Source of the DNA: Siphonodentalium dalli
Taxonomy: Eukaryota; Mollusca; Scaphopoda; Gadilida; Siphonodentaliidae
NCBI GenBank assembly: GCA_032622095.1
Contig: CP136062.1
Span: forward strand, 196,051,887-196,115,886
Length of the DNA stretch: 64,000 nt
Reading direction: 5' to 3'
In this document: positions 24,231 through 34,640 of the stretch, in pieces
Layout of the letters: each line of letters begins with the position of its first letter
How positions within the stretch are numbered: position 1 is the first letter of the stretch
Notes under the pieces: model-generated
Databases searched by the model: none
The model's input: only the letters and a program-made list of their open reading frames with translations
What the model was told of the DNA's origin: nothing
Program-made: the position numbers and the translations under genes

Positions 24231-24607
24231 GGCCAAAGAAAGAAATATTTGTGGTTTGGGTTTCCCTATCTACCCTATTTTAAACCCCCTACCCTAAAGT
24301 TTTTTTCATGGTTTTCAAGAAAATCTATTGAATTTATTTCTCAAAAAATTTCATAAAACACAAAAAACACATTTCAGCATCTCAGAATAGGTTGATTTCT
24401 TAGTAAAAGTATGGTGCAATTTTAAAATTTATACAAAAATAATCAAAAGTAGTTTTATGTCAATCTTGGAGAGTAAAACGCGCACATGAAAAGTAATAAG
24501 AATATGTCCAAAAAAAATAAAATTTTAAAAATAAAATTTCAGGCCTACCTACCGACCCTATTTTTTTCGGCCTGTAACCCAAACCAAACATTTAATTTTC
24601 TTTGGCC
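24231..24607. mobile_element. TWA-type (Harbinger-like) MITE, 377 bp
   Basis: Ends GGCCAAAGAAA...TTTCTTTGGCC, flanked by TTA on both sides (24228-24230, 24608-24610). Sub-terminal ACCCTA/TAGGG motifs are shared with the 28918-29607 copy. A 3-bp TWA target fits PIF/Harbinger. Confidence 0.75.
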
Positions 24608-24610
24608 TTA

Positions 24611-25270
24611 GAAAGCCTGTGGTTTAGAAGCTAGGCCTGTGCTAAAAATACATACCTTATCAGAAACTTTATATTATATCAACTGAACTGTACAATGGTG
24701 CGGGTGTCAATTGCGTGGTTTCTAAGAAATTGATTTATTACTGTAATTGTGGCAATACTAATAGTAATCAAGTTCCAAATGCTTTGTTCCTGGAAAATGA
24801 TAAACTTTCAAATTCTCAAAATAGAATTTGAAACCTGCCAATGCCAAAACTTATATTAGCCCACTGAGTACTGTCGCAATTACTGGACATAACGTCACAA
24901 ATTACATGTGTAGTGAGTAAAAATAATTACCTTATCCATCTACACTGTATACCAACTGAACTGAACACTGAACCTCGAAAACAACAAGACTAGTGGCTAA
25001 CCACAATTTTAGTTCCTGGAATTCTGCCCAGGCTGACAGAGTGTTTAAGTCACGTGACGTAAATTGTTGCCATTTTTTTTTTTGCGCTCTTCTATTTTTA
25101 GTCCTGGTTTTAAAAATAGAATAGAAAATCCGTGGTTTTAAACACAATCATATATCCATATGCCAGTGTAATATTCATAAAATATATATGAAATTGAGTA
25201 GCTCTCAGCATATAATTCCCATAAAAATATTCTGAATTGCTGACACCAGCCGCAAATTAATAACTGGGTT
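24611..25270. other. Intergenic upstream of the RRM gene; nothing recognised
   Basis: AT-rich sequence with no convincing ORF or repeat. Confidence 0.45.
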
Positions 25271-25288
25271 TTCCCAGACCTTTTAAAT

Positions 25289-25362
25289 GAAAAGAAACAC
25301 GTATTTTCCAAGAAAGTCGAAACCGAAACTAAACCTTGCGCATGACTAAGGGTACGACCAAT
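25289..25362 (+). promoter_or_regulatory. Probable promoter with ISRE/IRF-type site and CCAAT box
   Basis: GAAACCGAAACT at 25319-25330 matches the vertebrate interferon-stimulated response element GAAANNGAAACT exactly. A second GAAA-type site, GAAAAGAAAC, is at 25289-25298, and CCAAT is at 25358-25362. All lie 120-200 bp before the ATG of the PARP14-like gene. Bivalves have IRF-family factors (established). That the site works here is inference. Confidence 0.55.
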
Positions 25363-25483
25363 GAAAAGCTTCATTCCTCCAAAACGAAGCAGGAAGTTAT
25401 CTTTCATTTTATACAATTGCGTTGGATGCTTCGTCAGGTTATGAACTTATGGCGTCGTCCTAGTGTACTTCAGTTGTTATATA

Positions 25484-25682
25484 ATGTTGTCCAAAGAGAC
25501 AATATGTACTAACAGTGTCAAATTAATTGACGTTAGTGATGATGTCACATCCGAGGACTTGAGTCGATTTATCTTTGATGTTTCGAAAGGCGGTGAAATC
25601 ACAAAATTCCACACGCTCAAGATCAGTGACGCAGAATGCCATGACAAAACCGCGACCGTGCTGTTGTTGAATGACCGCAAAT
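25484..25682 (+). CDS. PARP14-like multi-RRM gene, exon 1 (RRM-like 1)
   Basis: ATG at 25484 opens 66 codons; the exon ends one base into a codon at the consensus donor GTAAGT (25683). The peptide from about residue 9 has RRM-like order: NSVKLIDV (strand 1), SEDLSRFIF (helix 1), GGEITKFHTLKI (strand 2) and KTATVLLLNDRK (strand 3). Joined in phase to exon 2 it continues YVKTLLQDV, a helix 2-like end. Two upstream ATGs precede it: a four-codon uORF at 25449-25463 and one at 25441 overlapping the start. Frames upstream of 25484 lack another in-frame ATG, which decides the start. The 17.2-kb intron that follows is the largest in the gene. That this is the first coding exon is likely but unproven. 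Confidence 0.65.
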
Positions 25683-26764
25683 GTAAGTTTTCATAACGTC
25701 ATTGACTGATTCAGTCACAGCCAATTAAGTAGACCATTTTACAAGATATACATGTATGTAGTGACCTGGTTGGTTGGTTGGCGCACAGGTGTTTGACAAG
25801 ATGATAGTAAATAATAATAAATATTAAATATAGACACTGATAGATAATACATTATAATATAAAGAATAGGGTAGCACTACAGGATTAGCGATTTGCATCA
25901 TATTTGTTTTATTTTTGGTAACACGAAAATGAGAAACGGTAAACACGTTAATTATTGTTGTGATCTCCGATTCCGGACATTGACGAAGTAGGAATCGAGC
26001 GCACCGATCGTGACATCATATTCCCGATTACACGGATGAAGACGACTCTCACTTCAGACCAAAAGAACCTTCTAGCTGAACACATCGCCGTGTTAATGAA
26101 TTATCCCAGCTAGGCTAATTTATTGTGACCATGCATGCATATATAAAGATATGTTAACCGTAGTGATTAGTCTTCATTTTCACTATAATGACGACGTTGT
26201 AGTGTCAAACCACGCGGGGAGACGAGAATGTGTATTTTGATGTGAAAAAATGACTTGTAAATTCCGACCATTTTCGTCACATTTTCCGACGCTGAAGTTT
26301 ATACTTTCAGTGTTCGATTGTTTTTCAGCTGTTATATTAATGTTACTCATATATACATTTAATATTGTGATTGATGAATTCTACTGACAATATGTTTATC
26401 TGTGACAATTCGATGTTTGTTGGTGCCGTTGCTTCAAAATGTACTGCCATATTCTAAAAATAGACTGTACATAAACACCGGGAAATACAGTTTCCGGACA
26501 AGGAATTCTGACACCACAGCTGGCCGATTTCTGACAACAGGGGAGAGTGGATTCGACAACTTCATTGCCCAGTGCCTCCAGATTCACCGTCAGATAAACT
26601 TTATTGTTCTTATCATCAAGATTTATGTCAATGACAATGTAGCACATTCTGCCAAATGTTTATCAGCAACTGATTTGCCAACCACATCAAGCAACATTCT
26701 GCCAGTTTGATTCCTGTGAAAGTTTATCAAATTTATTCCTGCCCAGGGTTTATTTATGAATGTC
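25683..26764. other. Intron 1, first part; nothing recognised
   Basis: No exon-like segment in phase. A 102-codon plus-strand ORF at 26402-26710 and its antisense partner have no recognisable domain. Confidence 0.5.
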
Positions 26765-28230
26765 AGCTAACTGGGACCTTGGCTAACTGGGACCTTGGGC
26801 TAACTGGGACCTTGGCTAACTGGGACCATGACCAACTGGGACCTTGGCTAACTGGGACCTTTGGCTAACTGGGACCTTGGTTATATTTATTACATATATT
26901 AGTAGAATAGAACATTGATAATAGAATATTGTTTGTTTTATTTATGTTATTGCTTCAAAAATGTTTTAGATTTGTTTCAACCTGACTTAATAAAAAAAAA
27001 TATATATATATATATTTTGTCAATCTATAAAACTGAAGGTCAATATTTTAATTTCTTATTTGTATCTTATTTGTATCTTATATATTTCTATGAATATTTA
27101 TTGTTAATAAAGTCAATAAAGTGATGGTTATTATGGGCATTCACAGTTAAGATGCAATAAAGTGATTGTTACTCATGGCATTCACAGTGAAGGTGTGAGT
27201 TTGTTTTGAAAGCGATTGTTGTTTTAATCAGTTGGTCCATTTGATCTTGTGATCTAATCATTGTAGATGTATAGATGTCAGAACAATTGCACTGACTTGT
27301 TTGATATGTAATTTTGGTTATTTAGGTTATTTAATAATGATTTATTATATGATTATACTTGGAGGTGATACACATTGGAATCCGGGGTCATTCAGTAATG
27401 GGCTTACAATCTGTCACAATTTTGAACGTTCGTAGTTTGCGTCATAAAATAAATATAGTTAGCGCTGAACTCGGAAAATATGATGTAATTGCTTTAACAG
27501 AAACATGGTTGAGCCCAAAGATTGATTCGTCAGAAATATTGTTACCAGGGTTCCATTATCCACCACTAAGAAAAGACAGATTAGAAGATGGTGGCGGGGT
27601 TGTTCTATATTTTAAAGATACATTAATTTACAAACACAGGTCAGATTGTGATATCGTAGGCTATATAGAAGTAATCTGGGCTGAAATTAGATATCCGAAT
27701 AAAGTCTTACTTTTTGGAGCTATGTATAGACATCCTAAAGCAAAAGCCTCATATTGGGACTTGATTCATGATTCAATTAGCATTGCAAGGAGCGACTTGT
27801 CTATTCACTGTATCGTCGCGGGGGACCTCAATGCAGATTGTTTGCAGTACATACATCCTAAAATAAAAGCAATTGCATTGGGACATGAATTAAAACAAAT
27901 GGTAACTTCACCAACAAGAGTAACTAACACTACTTCTACTTTAATTGATCACATGTTTTCGTCCCGGCCTGAATCGATTATAAATTGTAATGTGATAGCG
28001 CCATCGTTTAGTGATCATCATTTATCTAAAATGTTAACATTTCATTTGTTTTTAACTTTCTCATGACTTAATAAAAATTGATTTTAATGAAATGATTAAT
28101 AATATATCTGAAGGTCCCAGTTAGCCAAGGTCCCAGTTAGCCAAGGTCCCAGTTAGCCAGAAGGTCCCAGTTAGCCAAGGTCCCAGTTAGCCTGACTTGA
28201 GGTCCCAGTTAGCCAAGGTCCCAGTTAGCT
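26765..28230. mobile_element. Composite: endonuclease remnant between inverted minisatellites
   Basis: 26765-26880 is a tandem array of GGCTAACTGGGACCTT (about seven copies, 16-17 bp). 28111-28230 is the inverted array AAGGTCCCAGTTAGCC. They bracket 1.23 kb with a degenerate LINE endonuclease. Sequences outside each array (CCTGCCCAGGGTTTATTTAT) are direct repeats of each other. Confidence 0.65.
27346..28066 (+). pseudogene. LINE endonuclease remnant with degenerate 2A-like motif
   Basis: In frame from 27346, GGDTHWNPGS (27361-27390) matches the 2A-like GDxxxNPGP with the last Pro changed. A frame change follows near 27410; the frame opening at about 27404 then reads TILNVRSLRHK, LTETWL, GGGVVLYF, GDLNADC, TSTLIDHMF and FSDHHL, the endonuclease of APE-type LINEs. 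The domain ends in new sequence at 28066 with no reverse transcriptase. It is a different, older family than the 7.4-kb element, though it keeps the same N-terminal motif. It lies inside intron 1 of the RRM gene, in the sense direction. Confidence 0.75.
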
Positions 28231-28237
28231 GGATACC

Positions 28238-28917
28238 TTATTTATTAGCCAGGGAGCACCCCTACACTCTAATATTTTATGCTATGGGTAACAATTCACA
28301 TTTGGATTAACTGCATGGTACCTGGATATCACAGTATAATTCAACCTCAAGAGAATATTCAGTATTACAGTTTACAGTTCACAGAACTAGGAAATAATAC
28401 ACAGATTTTCTTATCAGCTTTGCTCATCAACCAGTCAACTGAGTTTCCAACCAAATCAATCAACATTCTGCAAAATTTATTCAGTTTCTGAGAATTTTGA
28501 CCAATTGATTCCTGCCCAGGGTTTATTTATTAGCCAGGGAACACCCCTCTATTCTAATACATAACGCCAAGGGTATAAGTTCACATTTTGATCGTCTGGT
28601 ATCAAACTCACAGTATAATCCATCCTTCGAAAAGAAATCCAGTATCACAAGTCAGATTATTTTAAAGCCATTCTCCATGCAGCATCCAATATTCACAGAT
28701 TTGTCTAGTCAGCTTTTCCAGTGGAAAAACACTTTAAAAAGCTGATATTTTTTGTATTTTTGCATTTATTTATATATTTTCATGTCATTGTGATAAGTTT
28801 CTCGGTATGAGTATATTTACTTTTGAGACACTGATTTATTATATTTCTAATGTCACTGTGATCAGATTCTCTGCATAAGTTTATTAACTTATGAGACCCT
28901 GATTTATTCTTCAATAA
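28238..28917. repeat. Direct repeats, ~291-bp period, at 28238 and 28529
   Basis: TTATTTATTAGCCAGGGA followed by ACACCCCT and TCTAATA begins at 28238 and again at 28529. A related truncated stretch at 26690-26760 suggests the composite element landed inside this repeat. The rest to 28917 is AT-rich without a gene. Confidence 0.65.
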
Positions 28918-29607
28918 GGCCAAAGAAAAAAGATTGTATGTTTCCGGTAACATAGCGAAAAAATTAGGGTAGGTAGGTAGGGAATTTTTTTTATTTTATT
29001 TTATTTTGATATTTTTTATCCAGCTGCAGAAATATTGAACTACCTCGACCAAAGTGACATAAAATGCCAACCCGTGCCATGGGGAAAGTATTACTTGATC
29101 AACACAGTGGAAATATACATTAAGATTGATAAAAAATCAAACTTACTTCATGCTTACGTATGTTTTTTATTATTCACATACCACATTTTCATAAATTTGG
29201 CTATAAACTTGGTACAAAATTGATGTCACTAACTTTTTATAAGAATTTTACTAATAATACCGCCATTATACCGTTCATGTATTGTGACGATTACATCCCA
29301 TTGTCTGGGGGTAGCCAGTACGCCCACCGAGCATGCCTGGTTTTTGGAAACATGTACTAGTATACCCCTAATATATGCAGTGATAACCTCTTTACATGTA
29401 TATATACAGATACACACCCACCATGTCTGTTGATAGTGTTCCATAAGTCCCAAACAAGACATAAAGCGGGCAGGAGATCCACTCTCAGGAAATTAAAATT
29501 GCGAAAATTTTGACTTTTTCTCAAAATATCAATAAAAAGTTTAGGGTCGGCGGGTTATTTTTAGGGTCGGTCGATGTACGGAAACATAGTATCTTTTTTC
29601 TTTGGCC
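28918..29607. mobile_element. TWA-type (Harbinger-like) MITE, 690 bp
   Basis: Ends GGCCAAAGAAAAAAG...CTTTTTTCTTTGGCC with TAA on both sides (28915-28917, 29608-29610). Sub-terminal TAGGGTAGGTAGG and TTAGGGTCGG match the family of 24231-24607. The middle (about 29035-29500) is extra sequence absent from the shorter copy. Confidence 0.75.
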
Positions 29608-29997
29608 TAACGGATATACATACACATCTTTGATATATGCATATTTTTTCATTAATATTTTGTATGTGGTTATTTTTGATAAATTAATTAATTATTTGTG
29701 TGTATCATTTTAATATTTTTTCATTCAATGTGGAATATTTCATGAGTATTTTGAGTAGACATTTTCCATATAGATATGATGTTGTGAATGATTTTTGGAA
29801 CCTCGGCTAAGGTTCAGTCATTCATACTAACATTGCTAATTATTATTGCTGTTAAATTGTTCGCATAACTACTCAGATTGCTTTGTGCGATATTCATTTT
29901 TGATTGTGTATTTCTATTCGTATTTATCAAGATACCATATATATTTGAATTCATAGTGGTACTAGAAGGAATAGAACATACCGCTATACTTAAAGTA
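29608..29997. other. Intron 1; nothing recognised
   Basis: AT-rich, no gene or clear repeat. Confidence 0.45.
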
Positions 29998-30297
29998 ATT
30001 GACCACCAATAACGTGGTGTCACCCCGTTAATACCGCGGTACTATACCGCAGTATCCTCCAATACCGCGGTACTGATACCGCTTGTTAATGCGAACAAGT
30101 ATGTGGGAGTAAATACCTCCCCTCAAAGAGTTCCATGAAAATCACAGCGGTATTCAAAAAAATTAATGCGGTGCCCGCTAAAAGACTGCGGTATCATTAT
30201 CGCCCAATACCGTAACTCCACCGCCGTGACCATCTCGATACCGCTACCGTTTATTACCGGTATCACCGCGGTCATGACCGGGGTATCACCCTGTTCT
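29998..30297. repeat. Repeat rich in TACCGCGGTA palindromes
   Basis: About ten ACCGCGGT/ATACCG motifs in 300 bases, with GGTGTCACCCCG at the left and CGGGGTATCACC at the right as loose inverted ends. It abuts the 3' break of the minus-strand LINE fragment. Confidence 0.6.
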
Positions 30298-31794
30298 TTG
30301 AACGTTCAGAAGCTCCTGGATCACACCCTCTTTAACAGTACACCATGATGGGTATCCATAAAGTAGAATGGGAACTATTGCTGCTTTGTACAGTCTAATA
30401 GATTTGTCCATGTTAATGCCGGATTCAATAACAAATTTCCCAATCTTGTAAAGTCCAGCACGAGCTTTTAAGACAATTTTTTTTTCAATGTGTGGTTTAA
30501 ATGATAAATCACTGTCAATAGTAACACCCAGAGGTTTTTTGTCTTTTATCAGTTGTATTGGTTTATTGTTTATGCACACATTGGGTTTGAAGTTCGCCAT
30601 GCAGTTACTAGTATTTACTGTTTTGTTGGTATTGAGACATACTAGTAGGTGCCATCTGTTGCACCAAGAAGATACTGATTGTAGGCATTCATTCATCTCT
30701 TTCTCTGCTTGTATCGGGTCGTAGTTAGTAGTGATTATGGTTATACCATCAGAGTATCGGATAGTTTGCTCTGAGCGACCAGACATAATGTCATCAGTAT
30801 AGAGTGTGAACAGAATGGGACTGATGACAGACCCCTGCAGTGCTCCTATTTCAGTTGGAATCCAGTCACTTTGGTATGTGTTTACAAAGTTTTTGCTCTT
30901 TCGGTGTTAGTTAAGAAGTTGTGGATGTATTTCAGGATTCTTCCATCAAGGCCATGTTGAAGGAGTTTATGTACAATTCCTTCTCTCATGATGGAGTCAA
31001 ATGCTCCTTCAAAGTCAATATATGTGACGAGAGCATGCTTCCCTTCATTTTTAGCTGTGATAAAGGATTCAGTTACTTCAACTAGTGCACTTGTGGTACT
31101 GCGGTGCTTACGATAAGCATATTGGGCATCATTCAGCCATTCGCACGTATCGCTTTTCCATATCAATCTCCAAGTTATGATTTTCACGAAGGTTTTACCA
31201 ATAACAGAGCTCAGACTGATTGGACGATAGCACTTTTCCGACTCATACACAGGTTTTCCGGGTTTTTTTTATGTAGACTTTATTGTCCTTTTTAAAGGCT
31301 GTTGGAATATCACCATGTTCCCAGAAAGATTGAAATAACATATGAAGGCATTTAACCATAATGTCCCCAGATATAGTGATCATTAAAGGATGTATATTAT
31401 CCGGTCCAGGGGCAGAGCTATTGTTCATGGCTTTCAGAGCGCTCAGTACTTCACTTTCACTTATATCACTATTTTCTGGTTCTTCTATGTTATTATTGAG
31501 AATATTATTGTCAATGATGTTTGTTCTAATTGAAGAATATATTTCTTCTTTCCACTGCATGTCGAAACCTGATGTGTCAGCGTGTTTACAGTCAATGTGC
31601 ACATATTGTAGTCTTTTCGATATGTCTTCATCAGAACGTGCATAGACTTTATCAGCATTTTGAATTTTAATTGGCTGAATGGTGTTGTCTTGGTTGTGTT
31701 TATGAACGCTATTAAGTTGAATAAGTTTCCAAAATTGACTATTCGTTGAATGTACAGTCCAACTTCCCCCCACCGCTGTCAAAGGAGGGTTTTG
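30298..31794 (-). pseudogene. Minus-strand LINE reverse-transcriptase fragment
   Basis: Read on the minus strand from 31794: a linker region, then SAPGPDNIHPLMI, RPISLSSVIGKTF, AYRKHRSTTSALVEVTE, DFEGAFDSI and a decayed YSDG in place of YADD near 30755; the thumb (KPLGVTIDSDLSFKPHIEKK) and PILLYGYPSW follow to about 30298. At least two frame changes and the altered catalytic motif show it is dead. The RSTTSALVEV and DFEGAFDS motifs suggest a Jockey/R1/I-type relative, not the CR1/L2-like element at 7.4 kb. The 5' endonuclease is missing. It lies antisense in intron 1. Confidence 0.8.
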
Positions 31795-32247
31795 TTCAAG
31801 TCTGGAAAGGAAGAATATGACACAAGACACGACCAAACTGCGATTTTCCCTGGACAACACATATATTAATTCATCACATTGACAAACGATTTACCTTCCT
31901 TTTGCAAAAAAGAGACATTTAACAAGCCTTTTTCTCAATCAGGCGAACGACCTGCGAAATGTTGCGGCCATTTTTTTGGTCTGTTCGATCGAGTTCCCAG
32001 CATATTTTCCCCCTCGATACTGCGCGGTATGCCCGGAACTCGATCGAACAGACCTGAAAAATGGCCGACAAGCTTTGCAGGTCAATCGCCTGATCGAGAA
32101 AAAGGCTTAATTGTTAAATGTCTATTTTTTGGAAAAGGAAGGTAAATGGTACCGGTATGTCAAGGTGATGCATTAGTATATGTATTGTAGGGGAAAACAT
32201 TATGGTTTGGTCGTTCCTTGTGTCATATTCTTCCTTTCGGACTTGAA
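31795..32247. mobile_element. 453-bp palindromic foldback element
   Basis: Two arms of about 205 bp pair from TTCAAGTC (31795) to its mirror at 32247, through GGAAGAATATGACACAAG, TTTACCTTCCTTTT and GTTCGATCGAGTTCC. The centre of about 35 bases is unpaired. It marks the 5' limit of the neighbouring LINE fragment. Confidence 0.85.
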
Positions 32248-32946
32248 GCGACCTCTCCCGTTACATGCATCGCGGAAATTTCGACTGAATGTCTTTATCC
32301 TGTAGATTTTCGACAAATAGTGACCAAAATAAGCTGAAAAACTAATAAATAATACTGCTACCGGTTTTTGGAGATCTCCGTGACTAGACTATGATGACGC
32401 CAAAATATCACGCTAATTAAAAATACAGATTCGGAGCCAGTGTTTATTATGCCCACTACGATTATGTGCATGTAATATCATAGTCAACCGATACTAAAAT
32501 ACGGAATCGGTTTGTGTTCGCGCGGTGTACCGGTATAGATTATGTCGCTATGCGATGAGTTATTTAAATAATGAAGATATAGAGTGGTACATTCACTTTG
32601 GAAGTTATTATCGTACAGCAGATTATATATATATTTATATGAATAAAGTAATTAGTAGCGCCTGGGATGGTCATTTTTGTACGAATATTCGAATCAGAAT
32701 ATTTACAACATGTAATAATTATATTTAGCATCGTACGTGTTTCAGTGCAAATAAAGTATGTCCCGATTTTATATATAAATGGTCAGGAATTTATAAATGC
32801 CCAGATACGTTTAGATATTATAATCACCACTAATCAATGAATATTCATAACCTATACATGTATATACTCTTTCTGGGTTACCATTTAAATAGAACTATTT
32901 CTATCAGGCGTTTTTATGTGTACCCATACCATAGTATGGTACACAT
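32248..32946. other. Intron 1; nothing recognised
   Basis: No gene or clear repeat; AT-rich. Confidence 0.4.
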
Positions 32947-33450
32947 AGTGTCGACGTCCGGATTGACCACTCGTCGTTCGTCTGTCTGTCCGTAGACACT
33001 TATGCATAATGCGATAACTCAAACATTTTCTATCCGATCGGAACCAAATTTTATATGGGTTTATCAGCCAAAAATAAAGATCGAATTCAAATATGGGTTT
33101 GATCTGAATCTTTTTTGCAGAGTTATGGCCCTTTTTCGACTAGAATTCATGCATGCTGCCATAACTCAAAACAATTTTTATCTGATCGGAACCAAATTTG
33201 GTATGCGAGTTTCTCAGCCCAAAATACAGATCGAGTTCGAATATGGGTTTGATCCGATATTTTTTAATGGAGTTATGGCCCTTTGACATAGAATTCATGC
33301 ATGCTTCGATAAATCAACCATTTTTCATCTGATAGGAACCAAATTTGGAATGTGAGTTTCTCAACTCAAAATACAGATCGAGTTTGAATATGGGTTAGAT
33401 CCGATATTTTATACCAGAGTTATGGCCCTTTTTCAACTAAGAATTGAACA
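32947..33450. repeat. GTCCG-headed repeat with three ~147-bp diverged units
   Basis: After GTCTGTCTGTCCG at about 32980, units with ATCNGATCGGAACCAAATTT, TTCTCAGCCCAAAATACAG and GAGTTATGGCCCTTTTTC repeat at about 33010, 33155 and 33305. Another unit is at 34025-34110. Related families are at 45535-46200, 48134-48950 and 57690-58190. This class is common in mollusc genomes (my recollection, not checked). Confidence 0.7.
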
Positions 33451-34214
33451 GATTTGAGATTTTTAGGCTCACAAGATAAACCATAGCAGTCTACAATTAA
33501 TTACCAGTGATATCAGTTTAGCTCTGAGAGAGAGACAAGAGATAAATCTGTATTATGGAATTAAGAGTTATTTTTAACCATCAGTGTAAGGTGTAACCCA
33601 TTCATGAATCAATAGACTCTCCCATTCGTTCTAAAAGTATAAATTGGTATAGTCTATGTTTGATCTGTAGGGATGTTCTTTAGAATTTAAGCAGACTTTA
33701 ATAGCTGTCTGTTGTTTATTGCATTTCCATAGTGTGTGGACAGTGTTGGCCCAGTGTTTATCAACTCTGGCATAGCTCTCTGGTTTAGCATATCAATGCA
33801 ATATTAAAGTGACATACCTGGTACAGTTCCCTAATTTTATAGAGTTAAAATTGTTAACCCTGGTCATCAGTTTTATGCTTTTGTATATTTTTCATGTAAT
33901 CATTCTCCTATTATATTGCCAGGTTTCTCCTTCACTTGTATGGATTTTTGTACCCTTCTCAACATTCCTGATACTTTAACAGAAATACCTTTCATCTGAT
34001 ATTCTCTCATTTTATTGAGATGTATGTAAATTTGGTATGTGAGTTTCTCAGCCCAAAATACAGCTAGAATTCAAATTTGGGTTTGATTCGGTTTTTTTAA
34101 ATGGAGTTATGGCTAATGGATTTTATCATCCAAGCTGAAAATAGCTGATCACTATCGCCAAGGTATGGGTTAAACATCTGCTGATCGTGATCGGCCTCTC
34201 GTTCTAACATTGCA
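33451..34214. other. Intron 1; one further repeat unit at 34025-34110
   Basis: Otherwise no gene or repeat that I can support. Confidence 0.4.
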
Positions 34215-34640
34215 AAGCATTGAGTAGTCAGAGCGGTTTTCTGAATTTTCCGACTATTTTATCGCATAAAAACAATGAAACACGAGCAACTGGCAATATT
34301 GTCTTCAACATTCTGGAAGAAGTATGTTTAAATTTCTCGCAAAAAACTATGAAAGATAGCAAAGTTATAATTACTTTTATAGACCCACTCTGAATTTCCC
34401 AGTAAATGCATGTGGCTCACCGCTCCAGACATATGGCTTTGTTTTGGATAGAATCCATCCCATGATGCATCATTCTCGCTATCTGTAAAATGGTCTATGT
34501 GTGGCTTACCATTGCAGCAAGTTGCCAGCAACATTACAGTCGAAAAGCTCCCGCCCTGGAAAAGAAACGTGCAGAGATACAGACAGCTTACCTGATGTTG
34601 CCATGTTGACTGACAAATCGGCAGCAACATCATTTACCAT
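34215..34640. repeat. Paralogous copy of the palindrome's insertion site, unoccupied
   Basis: TTTTATCGCATAAAAACAAT and GAGCAAC (to 34290) match the left flank of the 14706-19791 palindrome. TGG onward (34291), then TTCAACATTCTGGAAG and TTTAAATTTCTCGC, match its right flank. The two flanks meet with one AAC and no insertion. Confidence 0.8.

Noticed and set aside
26402-26710. 102-codon ORF in intron 1 as a further exon
   Set aside because: No recognisable domain, an equally open antisense frame, and exon 1 already joins exon 2 in phase without it.
26765-26880. Short regular repeats resembling a CRISPR array
   Set aside because: Units are contiguous with no spacers, the genome is clearly eukaryotic, and an inverted partner array exists. 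The same applies to 43637-43916 and 59695-60259.
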